Position numbers and translations under genes: made by a program. Under the pieces are notes generated by a model. That model did not search any database. It saw only the letters and a program-made list of their open reading frames with translations, and was not told the DNA's origin. A stretch of 32,120 nt of DNA from an uncultured Bacteroidales bacterium (GTDB lineage Bacteria > Bacteroidota > Bacteroidia > Bacteroidales > WCHB1-69), in the NCBI GenBank assembly GCA_900315245.1, contig OMYJ01000003.1, positions 1 through 32,120 of the forward strand, given 5' to 3'. How positions within the stretch are numbered: position 1 is the first letter of the stretch; every line of letters begins with the position of its first letter. This document shows, in pieces, positions 13,798-21,751 of the stretch.

Positions 13798-15039
13798 CTA
13801 TTTCACCCCTTTGAACTCGAAGCCCGCTTGTTCCACGGCCTTGCGGATGTCGTTCTCGCTTGCGGTGCCCGTGACCACAAGCGTGTTGGCGGCCGGGGTG
13901 GCCTCGCAAGTCTCAACGCCTTTCAGCTTGCCCACCGACTGCTCGACGGCGGCCTTGCAGTGGTTGCAGTGCATACCCTCGACGGCATAAACCACCGTCC
14001 CGGCTTCGGTTTCCTGTTTCTTGAATTTGTCAAAGAATTTCATACCCAATGCAATTATGATGAATAAAACTAATAATGACGAACATACGATTTTGAACAC
14101 GCTGGGCGCGGCGGCCTCGGTGTGACAACAAGCACCGTGCATTCCGCAACTTTCGGACATGCCGACGACATTGATGCCGAAAGCGTTGATCAGCAACCCG
14201 AACAGAATGGAAAAGCCCACGATGGTGAGCAGATAGATCCACGTGAAACGGCTGCCCATCGACTTTTTCACCACGAGGATGGAGGCGATGTTGACCGCCG
14301 GACCGGCCATCAGCATCACCAAGGCGGCGCCAGGCGAGAGACCTTTCATCATCAGGGCCGCCGCCACAGGAATGCTGCCGGTGGAACAGATGTACATCGG
14401 CACCGCCACCACCAGAATGACCAACATCTGCAACAGCGGCTGGCTCCCGAAGGAGAGGAAGAACTCGTCGGGCACGGCCACATTGATGAGGGCGGCCACC
14501 AACAGCCCGATGACTAATCGCAGCCCGATGTCCTGAATCATATCGAAGTAGGCGTACTTGAGCACGCGCCACAGTCGGTTGCCGCCTTCCACCTGACAAG
14601 ATGCATCAGCAACATATTCTCCCTCGTCGGCTTTCACGAAACGGTTCACCAGAAAGCCGCCACAGATGCCGGTGACCAGTGCGGCCACGGGGCGAACGAT
14701 GGCGAAGCCCAGCCCCATCAGCGAGAAGGTGGCAAGAATGGAGTCGATGCCCGTCTGCGGCGTGGCGATGAGGAACGAGGCCACCGCCCCTTTCGAGGCA
14801 CCCTCGTTCTTGAGCCCGACGGCCGTGGGGATGACCCCGCACGAGCAGAGCGGCAGCGGGATGCCCAACAATGCCGCCCATAACACCGAAAGCTTGTTGT
14901 CGCGCGACAGATACTTGACATAGAACCGCTTCGGCACGAACACGTGCAGGATTCCGGCGATAAGGAATCCCAGCAGCAGATAGGGGCTCATGGCGTTGAG
15001 CACTGCCAGAAACGCATTGCAAAATTCTCCCGCAGTCAT
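13798..15039 (-). CDS. Heavy-metal efflux permease with C-terminal HMA domain (SO_0444/DUF318 type)
   Basis: The 413-residue inner-membrane protein has about eight transmembrane segments, the signature CSCGVIP at 65-71, GxxxTPQTGIDS and CSTGSIPVAAALMMKG, followed by a basic linker and an HMA domain with MHCNHC at about 356-361. The family is proposed to export copper or zinc, the HMA domain delivering the ion. The start MTAGEFCNAF is preceded by a -7 box at 15089-15096. It is monocistronic. An internally deleted copy lies at 10118-10480 and shares also the 3' flank CCTTCCTATTTCACCCC. Confidence 0.88.
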   Translation of the reverse strand: MTAGEFCNAFLAVLNAMSPYLLLGFLIAGILHVFVPKRFYVKYLSRDNKLSVLWAALLGIPLPLCSCGVIPTAVGLKNEGASKGAVASFLIATPQTGIDSILATFSLMGLGFAIVRPVAALVTGICGGFLVNRFVKADEGEYVADASCQVEGGNRLWRVLKYAYFDMIQDIGLRLVIGLLVAALINVAVPDEFFLSFGSQPLLQMLVILVVAVPMYICSTGSIPVAAALMMKGLSPGAALVMLMAGPAVNIASILVVKKSMGSRFTWIYLLTIVGFSILFGLLINAFGINVVGMSESCGMHGACCHTEAAAPSVFKIVCSSLLVLFIIIALGMKFFDKFKKQETEAGTVVYAVEGMHCNHCKAAVEQSVGKLKGVETCEATPAANTLVVTGTASENDIRKAVEQAGFEFKGVK

Positions 15040-15088
15040 TTTATTGTCAAAGGGTTAGATGAAATTACACCGATTCTTGTTTTTGTGG

Positions 15089-15096
15089 CAAAGATA
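15089..15096 (-). promoter_or_regulatory. -7 promoter box of the permease gene
   Basis: The minus strand reads TATCTTTG, 50 bp upstream of the start codon at 15039. Confidence 0.6.
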
Positions 15097-15181
15097 CATG
15101 AAATTCGATTACACTTAAACAAATAGAAATATCTTTAGAGATGTTGTACGCAACGTCTCTATGGTGTGTTGAGGGGTTATC

Positions 15182-15240
15182 GCAACCTTCACCCATTGTC
15201 CCCGTGGTAGATCATCTGGCGGGTCATGCCGCCGTCGTAG
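15182..15240 (-). pseudogene. SDR 3'-tail relic
   Basis: The minus strand encodes DGGMTRQMIYHGDNG followed by a premature TGA, matching the SDR tail at high identity. It is preceded in frame by ISY and unrelated codons, and by a promoter-like repeat at 15278-15300. Confidence 0.7.
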
Positions 15241-15277
15241 CTGATAGCAAGGCGGATTGCGTCCTCCTAGTTTTTAT

Positions 15278-15300
15278 GCTGCAAAAATACACATTATTTA
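15278..15300 (-). promoter_or_regulatory. Recurrent promoter sequence, copy 1
   Basis: The minus strand reads AATAATGTGTATTTTTGCAGC, with the -7 box TATTTTTG. The match to the other four copies extends well beyond the box on both sides. It points at the SDR tail relic. Confidence 0.55.
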
Positions 15301-15307
15301 AAACTCA

Positions 15308-15490
15308 AACCCCGTCAGGGGTTCCCTGTCTGTAGCCGTTGGCGATGCGGCATCCCCCACAACCCCGTATGGGGTTGCATATCGGGAACAACAATATTCC
15401 GGCAACATGTTGAAAATGAATCTCCTACGGAGATTTGAAACCACACGTGGGCATCCGTTGGCTACAGACAGGCATCCCCTAACGGGGATG
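15308..15490. repeat. Composite element of small hairpins bounded by a 13-bp inverted repeat
   Basis: In 183 bp lie AACCCC-GTCA-GGGGTT (15308-15323), CAACCCC-GTAT-GGGGTTG (15360-15377), GGAA..TATTCC (15385-15400), AATCTCC-TAC-GGAGATT (15419-15435) and CATCCCC-TAAC-GGGGATG (15473-15490). CCTGTCTGTAGCC (15325-15337) and GGCTACAGACAGG (15460-15472) are exact inverted copies that enclose the middle part. There is no ORF. It looks like a structured repetitive element or a non-coding RNA locus. Confidence 0.65.
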
Positions 15491-15500
15491 AGTCACCCCC

Positions 15501-15592
15501 TCACCAACGCTCCACCGACACGGTGCTGTCCATCAACCCGATGCGAGGGTCGGAGGCGTAGCGGTTGACGCCGCAGTGGGACGGGACTTTTA
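15501..15592 (-). pseudogene. 3'-end relic of an unidentified gene
   Basis: The minus strand encodes VPSHCGVNRYASDPRIGLMD then STVSVERW and a stop, with GC-rich, coding-type codon use and no start codon. It begins immediately after the promoter-like repeat at 15594-15619, as if the gene body had been deleted between promoter and tail. I do not recognise the family. Confidence 0.45.
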
Positions 15593-15593
15593 C

Positions 15594-15619
15594 GCTGCAA
15601 AACACGCATTATCTAATAC
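15594..15619 (-). promoter_or_regulatory. Recurrent promoter sequence, copy 2
   Basis: The minus strand reads TTAGATAATGCGTGTTTTGC then AGC. The -7 box is degenerate (one T missing). It faces the gene-tail relic at 15501-15592. Confidence 0.5.
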
Positions 15620-15646
15620 AACAACGGCACGTTTGAAAGAAATGCT

Positions 15647-15654
15647 TATTTTTG
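15647..15654 (+). promoter_or_regulatory. -7 promoter box for the truncated membrane protein gene
   Basis: TATTTTTG followed by CGG matches TAnnTTTG, 19 bp before the ATG at 15674. Confidence 0.6.
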
Positions 15655-15673
15655 CGGACTGAAAAACAGGAAG

Positions 15674-16006
15674 ATGGAAGAAGCCCAGCCCAGACAATAT
15701 CCCCGTTATGTTCGGACTATCCGCCGAAGCAAACGCAAATTATCCATAGTGTCAAGATGGTATCTCCGTCTTGCCATTATTACTTTCATCATTCTTGTAG
15801 GCCTTTTCTTGGTCTCTTTGTTTGATAAGGGCTCGATGCTTTCTTTTTTTAAAAGGCCGTTCCCTTATCTCATATCTTTGTGCATTGCCTTGTATTATTC
15901 CCTCATCAACAAGGGGAGCTTAGTGGAATCTGTAAGTGTTGATTATTTGAGACGGGAAATCTGTATTCAATATGTGAGCCAGCTTGACTTACTCCATCCA
16001 CTGTGA
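15674..16006 (+). CDS. Small membrane protein, 3' end replaced by antisense lipoprotein sequence
   Basis: The 110-residue ORF begins with a basic segment (RYVRTIRRSKRKLSIVSRWY) and has two transmembrane helices, LAIITFIILVGLFLVSLF and LISLCIALYYSLI. From about residue 97 onward the DNA is the antisense of the duplicated lipoprotein gene (repeat B copy 2 begins at 15963), so the last 14 residues are not original. I infer that the duplication landed inside, or joined to, a longer membrane protein gene and cut off its 3' part. It has a good promoter and may still be expressed. The family is not recognised. Confidence 0.55.
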   Translation: MEEAQPRQYPRYVRTIRRSKRKLSIVSRWYLRLAIITFIILVGLFLVSLFDKGSMLSFFKRPFPYLISLCIALYYSLINKGSLVESVSVDYLRREICIQYVSQLDLLHPL

Positions 16007-16306
16007 TGTTGTCACCCTGCCAAGTACCATCCACATTGATGGGCACGCAATAGTCACATCGCGTGACGACACCCGTCACGTCTTGCCGTTCTTATCCAGC
16101 ACCATGCTGGCTTTGTCTTCACCAATGGTGCCCGTCAGACGGTAACTTTGGGGATGACTTGCTGACGAGTCCGTTTCTTCCGGAGCCATCACTTCCGTTG
16201 AATCAGCGACGGCCGCGCCAGAACTTTCCGACTGCGTTTGCCTGTTATGACAAGCTGAAAGCATTATCAAGGCAAAGATTATCAAAACATTTTTTCTCAT
16301 ATTCAT
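15963..16306 (-). pseudogene. Truncated, frameshifted copy of the small lipoprotein
   Basis: The copy starts MNMRKNVLIIFALIMLSAC and matches the lipoprotein at 5448-5894 through DKNG. A one-base deletion near 16078 (compare 5690) then shifts the frame and ends it with a stop after 76 residues. The DNA match continues to 15963, where the remaining third of the gene is missing. Its promoter box TACTTTTG (16324-16331) is intact, so a short secreted peptide may still be produced. Confidence 0.8.
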
Positions 16307-16338
16307 ATCATCTCTTGAGGCGACAAAAGTAAAAAAAA

Positions 16339-16375
16339 TTCCGCAGACCCGAAACCTCTCTTTCGGAGTGCGGAA
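16339..16375. promoter_or_regulatory. Conserved hairpin between divergent genes, copy 2
   Basis: The inner stem CCGAAA/TTTCGG with loop CCTCTC is identical to copy 1. An outer stem of 7 bp (TTCCGCA with TGCGGAA) replaces the shorter GCAA/TTGC outer stem of copy 1, so both sides have changed while pairing is kept or improved. Confidence 0.5.
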
Positions 16376-16526
16376 TGCGCTTGCAAAACTCCACGAATAT
16401 CAACCACTTACAAGCCAATCGTAAAAAATTCATTTTCAATGTAACGAAATCGATTTTTTTTGCGACTAATAGGGTTGAAGTGGGTTAATAAATCAATTAA
16501 TCAAGACAATTAAAACAGTATTCAAA

Positions 16527-18566
16527 ATGAAAGCAATCAAGAGAATCCTTCTGCTGGCGGTGTTCGTCGTGTTGTCCCTCGCCGCCCATGCCCAACATTT
16601 CGACTGGGTGAAATCCTATTCCGGCCAGGAGCCGTCGGGCAAGTACTGGAACTACATCGTCAGTTCTGTCACCGATTCGCAGGGAAACCTTTATGTCGCC
16701 GGACAGTTCGCCAACGGGGCTTCCATCGACGGGCAAGACCTGCTGCCGTTCTCTCCTCACGGCGGGCAAACCGAAAATGCCAACTCGTGCATCATGAAAA
16801 TCACCCCGCAAGGGGATGTTGTCTGGCGGAAGATACTTCATGCAAACTATGGGCAGCCGTCGCAAATCTACGGCCTGCAACTGGTCGGCGACACGGCCCT
16901 CTTCGCGAATGTCCTTTTCGCCCTGCCCAAAGAGAATAATGAATACCTGTATTTCTACGATACGTTGATAACGAAAGACAATGTAGATTATCTTTTGTAT
17001 AGGGACAGTCTCGCTTCCACAGGCATATCGACGGCGATTTCCGTCTTCGACCTTGACGGGAACCTGACAGAGAACTACATTTTCCATACGGCATATAAGG
17101 ACAGCAAGGGCAATCTGATAACACTTGACAGACAGAGCAACAACAGTTTCGACTCGGTGTATATTTACAACCAGCAGTTCAAGCCGGGCGATTTCCATGT
17201 GGACAACCAGGGCAACATCTATTTCGGACACCTTGCCACCGATGCGTTGTGGCTTTATTGCGACACTTGCGAATACCAATCGCAGCGCTATGACCTGGAA
17301 AACGGGTTGATAAGTGAGGTTGTCGTTATGGTGAACGGTCGTCAGCGTTTTTTCGATGCGCCGGTCTTTCACCCTAGTCCCTACAATTACAGATTGTTCA
17401 AGTTCTCTCCTCATTTCAACGACATGTTGGCTTGCCGGTACATATTCGATGAATCCAACAGCAGCTGGAGCTATTGGGATTATGGTGCGCGTGAACTTAC
17501 TACCGATAACGACAACAATGTTTTGCTCCTTTGCAACATCGAGTCCGACATTGGAAGACTGCCATTGTCTGGCGACACAACCCTGGCGGTCCGTCTCGAC
17601 AATTTCACAGAAGGGATGGTGATAAAGTTTGATGAGGAGTTGATGCCTTTAAGCGTGACGCAACTAACCATCGGCAGTAGCGAACCGGGCCTGTCGATGA
17701 CCATCAACCTTTTTAACCAATGCATTGTTGAACCCGATTCCAACTCCATAATAATTCTGGGATCGATAGGCCGCATCCCGCAGGACTATGGCTACCCTGT
17801 GTTCTTCGGTCAGGACACATTGGATATTCAGGATAATTGTGCCTGGTTCGTGAGGATTGACAATCAAACGGGAGCATTGCAATCCTACGGATACATCCCC
17901 TCCTCGTCGCAGACGACATTCCTGACGAATCATTCTATAATGCGGTCTATTGCACAGAAGAACAGAATCATAACACAAGTCGGATACAAGGAAAACATTC
18001 AAACCGGCAACAGCACGATTTCGATTACTCCCTACCGCTTCGGTGCTGGACTCTATATCTGCGACTATAACGGCAACTACATAGACTTCATAGACTACAG
18101 CATCGATGCTCCCAGCGTTCTCCTTTCGGGGTGTCTGTCATTGCACGACAGCATCCTGTACATCATGGGTGGCTCGCGGTTCGACCTCACGCTGAACAAC
18201 ACCCAGCTTTCCCCCACGGGTAACAGCGTGGCGTATATTGCCAAATATGTCGATACCGCATTCATGTCTCCTTATGTCCATACGGGCGACACAGGCAGTG
18301 TGAGCATTACCGTAGTGGGCGACAAAGGGACTTTCGTAGCCTATCCGAATCCCTTCCGGCAGCATGTCACCATCGAGAGCAGCGAGACCTTGACAGAGAC
18401 CGCCTGGCTCACCGACCTCACAGGTCGCCGCGAGCAGGTGCGCCTAACAGCCGATGGCCCCGGCCGCTACAGTCTCGACCTTACCTCGCGCCCACAGGCT
18501 ACCTACCTGTTGACATTGATCACCAATGACGGAAAACAGCATACGATAAAATTATTGAAGCGATAG
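16527..18566 (+). CDS. Secreted protein with type IX secretion (T9SS) C-terminal sorting domain
   Basis: The 679-residue protein starts with signal peptide MKAIKRILLLAVFVVLSLAAHAQ. Its middle has SBBP/beta-propeller-like repeats such as TDSQGNLYVAGQF and VDNQGNIYFGHL, and FDEELMPLSV-like strands. The C-terminal 75 residues, from VAYPNPFRQHVTIES through LTDLTGR to HTIKLLKR, are a type A T9SS sorting domain. It is therefore expected to cross the outer membrane and be released or attached at the cell surface. No catalytic motif is seen. Its upstream region is repeat B. The next gene, 38 bp downstream, starts with nearly the same signal peptide DNA and is probably in the same operon. Confidence 0.85.
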   Translation: MKAIKRILLLAVFVVLSLAAHAQHFDWVKSYSGQEPSGKYWNYIVSSVTDSQGNLYVAGQFANGASIDGQDLLPFSPHGGQTENANSCIMKITPQGDVVWRKILHANYGQPSQIYGLQLVGDTALFANVLFALPKENNEYLYFYDTLITKDNVDYLLYRDSLASTGISTAISVFDLDGNLTENYIFHTAYKDSKGNLITLDRQSNNSFDSVYIYNQQFKPGDFHVDNQGNIYFGHLATDALWLYCDTCEYQSQRYDLENGLISEVVVMVNGRQRFFDAPVFHPSPYNYRLFKFSPHFNDMLACRYIFDESNSSWSYWDYGARELTTDNDNNVLLLCNIESDIGRLPLSGDTTLAVRLDNFTEGMVIKFDEELMPLSVTQLTIGSSEPGLSMTINLFNQCIVEPDSNSIIILGSIGRIPQDYGYPVFFGQDTLDIQDNCAWFVRIDNQTGALQSYGYIPSSSQTTFLTNHSIMRSIAQKNRIITQVGYKENIQTGNSTISITPYRFGAGLYICDYNGNYIDFIDYSIDAPSVLLSGCLSLHDSILYIMGGSRFDLTLNNTQLSPTGNSVAYIAKYVDTAFMSPYVHTGDTGSVSITVVGDKGTFVAYPNPFRQHVTIESSETLTETAWLTDLTGRREQVRLTADGPGRYSLDLTSRPQATYLLTLITNDGKQHTIKLLKR

Positions 18567-18604
18567 GACATCTTTTCACGGTAATTATCAAAACCTTATT
18601 CAAC

Positions 18605-20305
18605 ATGAAAGCAATCAAGAGAACTATCCTTCTGGCGGTGTGCATTGCGGTTTCGCTTGTCGCAAATGCCCAGTCGGAGCAGTGGAAGGCTTATTTGGAC
18701 ATCTGCAAGCAGTCCCGTGCTGACATGACACCCTGCGAGATGATGACACTATATGCGCGAACAGATTCCCTGTTTGATGGGTACATTCCTGTGCGCCGTG
18801 TGGAAATGAACTACATGGAGGCAGCCCTGCAGTGCGGTGACACGGCGACGTTCAAAAAGATGGCCTTTCGTGTGGTCAGGTGGAAGGGGTGGAATCCTCT
18901 TGTATTCTACTACAAAGACCAATACAAGTTCTTGAAAGACTGCGACTATTGGCCTGTATTGGACTCCATTCAGCAGGCCATCCACAGCAAGAAGGACTAC
19001 CAATACGCCGAAACGCTATATCAGATGGAACTAGAAGACCAAGCGGTACGGCGTGCCTTCCACGACCCTGATCACACTCATACGAAGGCCGTCGAGGATT
19101 CGCTTTCGAGACGAATGCACGAAGTGGATTCGGTCAACCTCGCCAAGCTAATACGGTTGATAGATACTCTGGGATTCCCCTCATGGGATCGGGTGTGTTC
19201 CTACGGTTCACGCTCAGCCTGGCTCATCGCACAGCATGCACACCCATGGTTCCAGTACGGCTACGTCAAACAGATGCGACAAGCGGTGGCGGACACCAAC
19301 GCCGACCCGTCAAATTTGGCCTACCTTGAAGACCGTCTGCGCACAGGGCGCGGTCTGCCACAGATTTATGGCACACAGTTCACTTCCACAGGCGAGAACA
19401 ACCGGACGGTGTGGCAATGCCCCACCGCCGACATCAAGAACATCAATCTCCGTCGTGAGCAAATGCTTCTGTCGCCTCTGGAGGAGTATCTCGAGGGTTA
19501 TCTAAAAACCGAGACCGAACAGGGGCTGCTCGACAGCGACACCCCACTGACAGAGATTGGGGACAACTATGTGCGATACTATTACATCGGCGACCAGTAT
19601 TCGCTTCAGCCTATAGATAAGCAGGAGGGAGTGACAGATGCTGTGGCATACGCGACCACAGGCGATTACTGCGCTGCAGTTCCCATCTTCTGCTCACGAC
19701 TCTCGAACCTCTACCCCTTTGTGCGCGACCTGAAGCACTATCTGGAATGCCTTCTGCGTTGCGAGTGCGTAGGGGACCAATACTGCTACATCAGCCATTA
19801 TGAGGTGCTGGAGCGCATGGTGCTCTGCGGCTACGAGCTAGACGCATGGCTCGACTCGCTGCCCGACACGCTCTCTGTGCCCCTGCTGACCGATTACGCC
19901 AACCTGCGCGAGGAATACCTGCGCTACCTCAACCACGAGGACGACAACGAGCTCACCGCCGCCCTCTCCAGCCGCGCCGACTTCGAGGCTCTGCTTCGAA
20001 GCGGAAAGAACTACCACCGCTACGAACTCGACGCATGGAACCACGCCTATCCCTTGTTGCAGAAGATGACCGACGATTTGACCAAAGGCGACTATGAGGA
20101 GTTCTTTGCTCTTCTTTGGCGCGAAGTGGAGCGTGGCAACCTCCACGCCGAAGATTACGCCTCGCTCTACGAGCATACCTACTATCGACTTTATGGCAAA
20201 GACTGGTACGGAACCCTTGCCGCAACCGACAAGCATATCCGTACCGCCGAACCGAAGACTCTCAACGAGCGCCGCCGCGCAGCATGTCTGCCGTCAGCAA
20301 GATAG
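18605..20305 (+). CDS. Exported protein with DUF6624 domain and a degenerate second copy
   Basis: The 566-residue protein has signal peptide MKAIKRTILLAVCIAVSLVANAQ but no T9SS domain. Residues about 165-300 fit DUF6624: a LGFPSWDRVCSYGSRSAWL stretch, then AQHAHP, LAYLEDR and GLPQIYGTQF, with INLRREQ after it. The C-terminal 40 residues (YGKDWYGTLAATDKHIRTAE, then LNERRRAACLP) look like a shortened version of the same YGT...NxRR ending, so I infer a decayed tandem duplication. The function is unknown; it is predicted to be periplasmic. It ends only 3 bp from the convergent SDR gene. Confidence 0.75.
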   Translation: MKAIKRTILLAVCIAVSLVANAQSEQWKAYLDICKQSRADMTPCEMMTLYARTDSLFDGYIPVRRVEMNYMEAALQCGDTATFKKMAFRVVRWKGWNPLVFYYKDQYKFLKDCDYWPVLDSIQQAIHSKKDYQYAETLYQMELEDQAVRRAFHDPDHTHTKAVEDSLSRRMHEVDSVNLAKLIRLIDTLGFPSWDRVCSYGSRSAWLIAQHAHPWFQYGYVKQMRQAVADTNADPSNLAYLEDRLRTGRGLPQIYGTQFTSTGENNRTVWQCPTADIKNINLRREQMLLSPLEEYLEGYLKTETEQGLLDSDTPLTEIGDNYVRYYYIGDQYSLQPIDKQEGVTDAVAYATTGDYCAAVPIFCSRLSNLYPFVRDLKHYLECLLRCECVGDQYCYISHYEVLERMVLCGYELDAWLDSLPDTLSVPLLTDYANLREEYLRYLNHEDDNELTAALSSRADFEALLRSGKNYHRYELDAWNHAYPLLQKMTDDLTKGDYEEFFALLWREVERGNLHAEDYASLYEHTYYRLYGKDWYGTLAATDKHIRTAEPKTLNERRRAACLPSAR

Positions 20306-20308
20306 AAT

Positions 20309-21154
20309 TTATTCGTAGCGAATTCCGCAAAGCCGCTCACTGAGTTTAAACAGCCGTGTGGCATTTTCCGTCGTCACCTGTTTATTGTACTTTTTTGGCT
20401 TGCCATGATGAAAATACAAACCGGCCGGGGGCTCGCATTGCTCGCACAGGTACAGATAGTCCTGTGCAGAGACGGATGGATGCACACCGAAGCGTTTGCG
20501 GAATTTCCACACAAAATCCACGATTCCTGTTGTTTTGTTTCCGATGTCCGTGTTCACAAGGCCTGGATCCACACCGTATGCATGTAGCCCCTTGGCCCCG
20601 TAGCGGTCGCTCAGTCCCAGGGCGAAAAGCATGTTGCAAAGTTTTGACTGTTTGTAGGCGAGAAGCGGATTGTAGTGCTTTCTCATCATCACATCACTCC
20701 AACGGACTTTCATATTCTTGTGGGATTCGCTGCTTGTCATGATTACGCGCCCTCCTTCCTTCAGAAGGTAAGGCAGCAGTTCGTGGGTGAGCCGGAATCC
20801 GGCAAGATGATTTAAAGCAAATTGCTGCTCATAGCCATCTTCGGTGGTCATATACCGGCTTCGGGTGCATCCAGCATTATTGATGAGTGCGTACAACGAT
20901 TCGGTACCGTTCTCATTCAGCCGTTTTTTTATCTCACCGGCCACGCGTACGACCTCCCGCTGCTGCATCAAGTCTCCAGCGAACCAAGAGATATCGGCAT
21001 CAGGTATGCCGAACCTGATATCCTGGTCGGCTTTTTCACAATTGGCGGTGCTGTGGCCTACGGCGAGAATGCAATAGCCCTTGCCCGCCAGAAGACGGGT
21101 GGCTTCAAGCCCTATTCCAGAGGTGGCACCGGTGATGATGATGGTCTTCTTCAT
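20309..21154 (-). CDS. Short-chain dehydrogenase, retinol dehydrogenase-like
   Basis: The 281-residue protein begins MKKTIIITGATSGIGLEATR with the TGxxxGxG cofactor motif, and has NNAG in ALINNAGCTRS, a catalytic serine region VIMTSSESH and the YKQSK catalytic motif. GVDPGLVNTDIG follows. It is an NAD(P)-dependent oxidoreductase with an unknown substrate, close to the WWOX/retinol dehydrogenase-like SDR group. The start at 21154 is chosen over the open frame back to 21271, which is non-coding leader containing a hairpin (21187-21202) and a recurrent promoter (21241-21268). Confidence 0.87.
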   Translation of the reverse strand: MKKTIIITGATSGIGLEATRLLAGKGYCILAVGHSTANCEKADQDIRFGIPDADISWFAGDLMQQREVVRVAGEIKKRLNENGTESLYALINNAGCTRSRYMTTEDGYEQQFALNHLAGFRLTHELLPYLLKEGGRVIMTSSESHKNMKVRWSDVMMRKHYNPLLAYKQSKLCNMLFALGLSDRYGAKGLHAYGVDPGLVNTDIGNKTTGIVDFVWKFRKRFGVHPSVSAQDYLYLCEQCEPPAGLYFHHGKPKKYNKQVTTENATRLFKLSERLCGIRYE

Positions 21155-21186
21155 AATGGCGGCAAAAGCATTCCTACCAAGCCCTT

Positions 21187-21202
21187 CAGCCCTAAAGGGC
21201 TG
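21187..21202. repeat. Small hairpin in the SDR leader
   Basis: CAGCCC-TAAA-GGGCTG resembles the stem-TAAC-stem units at 15308-15490. It lies between promoter and start codon of the minus-strand SDR gene. Confidence 0.5.
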
Positions 21203-21240
21203 GTTCGCGTATGGAACAGTGTCACGTGTTATCGGTTTTA

Positions 21241-21268
21241 TGCCGCAAAAACACGCATTATCTAATAC
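21241..21268 (-). promoter_or_regulatory. Recurrent promoter sequence, copy 3
   Basis: The minus strand reads GTATTAGATAATGCGTGTTT then TTGCGGCA. The -7 box is TGTTTTTG. It faces the SDR gene at 20309-21154. Confidence 0.55.
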
Positions 21269-21288
21269 CATATTGATTTGTGTTTTGG

Positions 21289-21699
21289 TTATTTACAACC
21301 TATCACTACATTACAATCATTAACCTCTTTTTTAACAGTATCCCCTTCTTTAATCTGATTATAAACATTTTGAGGAATATGAATTGTTAGTAAACTATCA
21401 CAAGTATAATCAAAATAAATATTACTATTATAAGGAAATGATGGTTTTGGTTCTATTTGATGCAATAATAGTGTTACTGAATATTCATCTTCATGTTTTT
21501 TTGATAAAAACATTATATTTTTTTCAACAACAACCCCTTCAAATTTAAGTCCTAAAAAATAATCTTTCTCTTTTTGCAATCTTATTCGCGTTTCTTCTTG
21601 AATGGCTTTTCCATATTGAAGCAATTCAAAAGTACAACAACCAACTATTGCAAGAGCAATTAAACAAATTATTTTCAATACGGTTGTCTTTTTAATCAT
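21289..21699 (-). CDS. AT-rich orphan membrane-anchored protein
   Basis: The 136-residue protein starts MIKKTTVLKIICLIALAIVGCC, an N-terminal membrane helix or lipoprotein-like signal, followed by a basic helix (EETRIRLQKEKD) and short strands. The DNA is far richer in A and T than its neighbours, with codons such as TTA, AAT and ATA prevailing, which points to recent acquisition. The promoter is the recurrent sequence at 21752-21778. No family is recognised. Being transcribed alone between an SDR and an EamA gene, its context gives no hint of role. Confidence 0.6.
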   Translation of the reverse strand: MIKKTTVLKIICLIALAIVGCCTFELLQYGKAIQEETRIRLQKEKDYFLGLKFEGVVVEKNIMFLSKKHEDEYSVTLLLHQIEPKPSFPYNSNIYFDYTCDSLLTIHIPQNVYNQIKEGDTVKKEVNDCNVVIGCK

Positions 21700-21751
21700 A
21701 TTTTTTTCTAATTATGGAATAAACCTCCAAGCATTTCGTCTTTATGTTTTA

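Larger units (their letters stand above)
15963..16467. repeat. Long dispersed repeat B, copy 2
   Basis: This is homologous to 5556-6060. The left edge lies inside the membrane-protein ORF; the right edge lies just after TTTTTTTTGCGAC, 60 bp upstream of the T9SS protein gene. Confidence 0.85.

Noticed and set aside
3023..15240. SDR tails as ends of an insertion sequence
   Set aside because: No transposase, terminal inverted repeats or target duplications were seen around the five copies, so a classical insertion sequence is not supported.
15308..15490. Possible CRISPR array
   Set aside because: The units are different short hairpins, not identical direct repeats with even spacers, and no cas gene is nearby.
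16497..17414. Minus-strand open frame of 305 codons
   Set aside because: It is antisense to the T9SS protein gene and has no signal peptide or motif.
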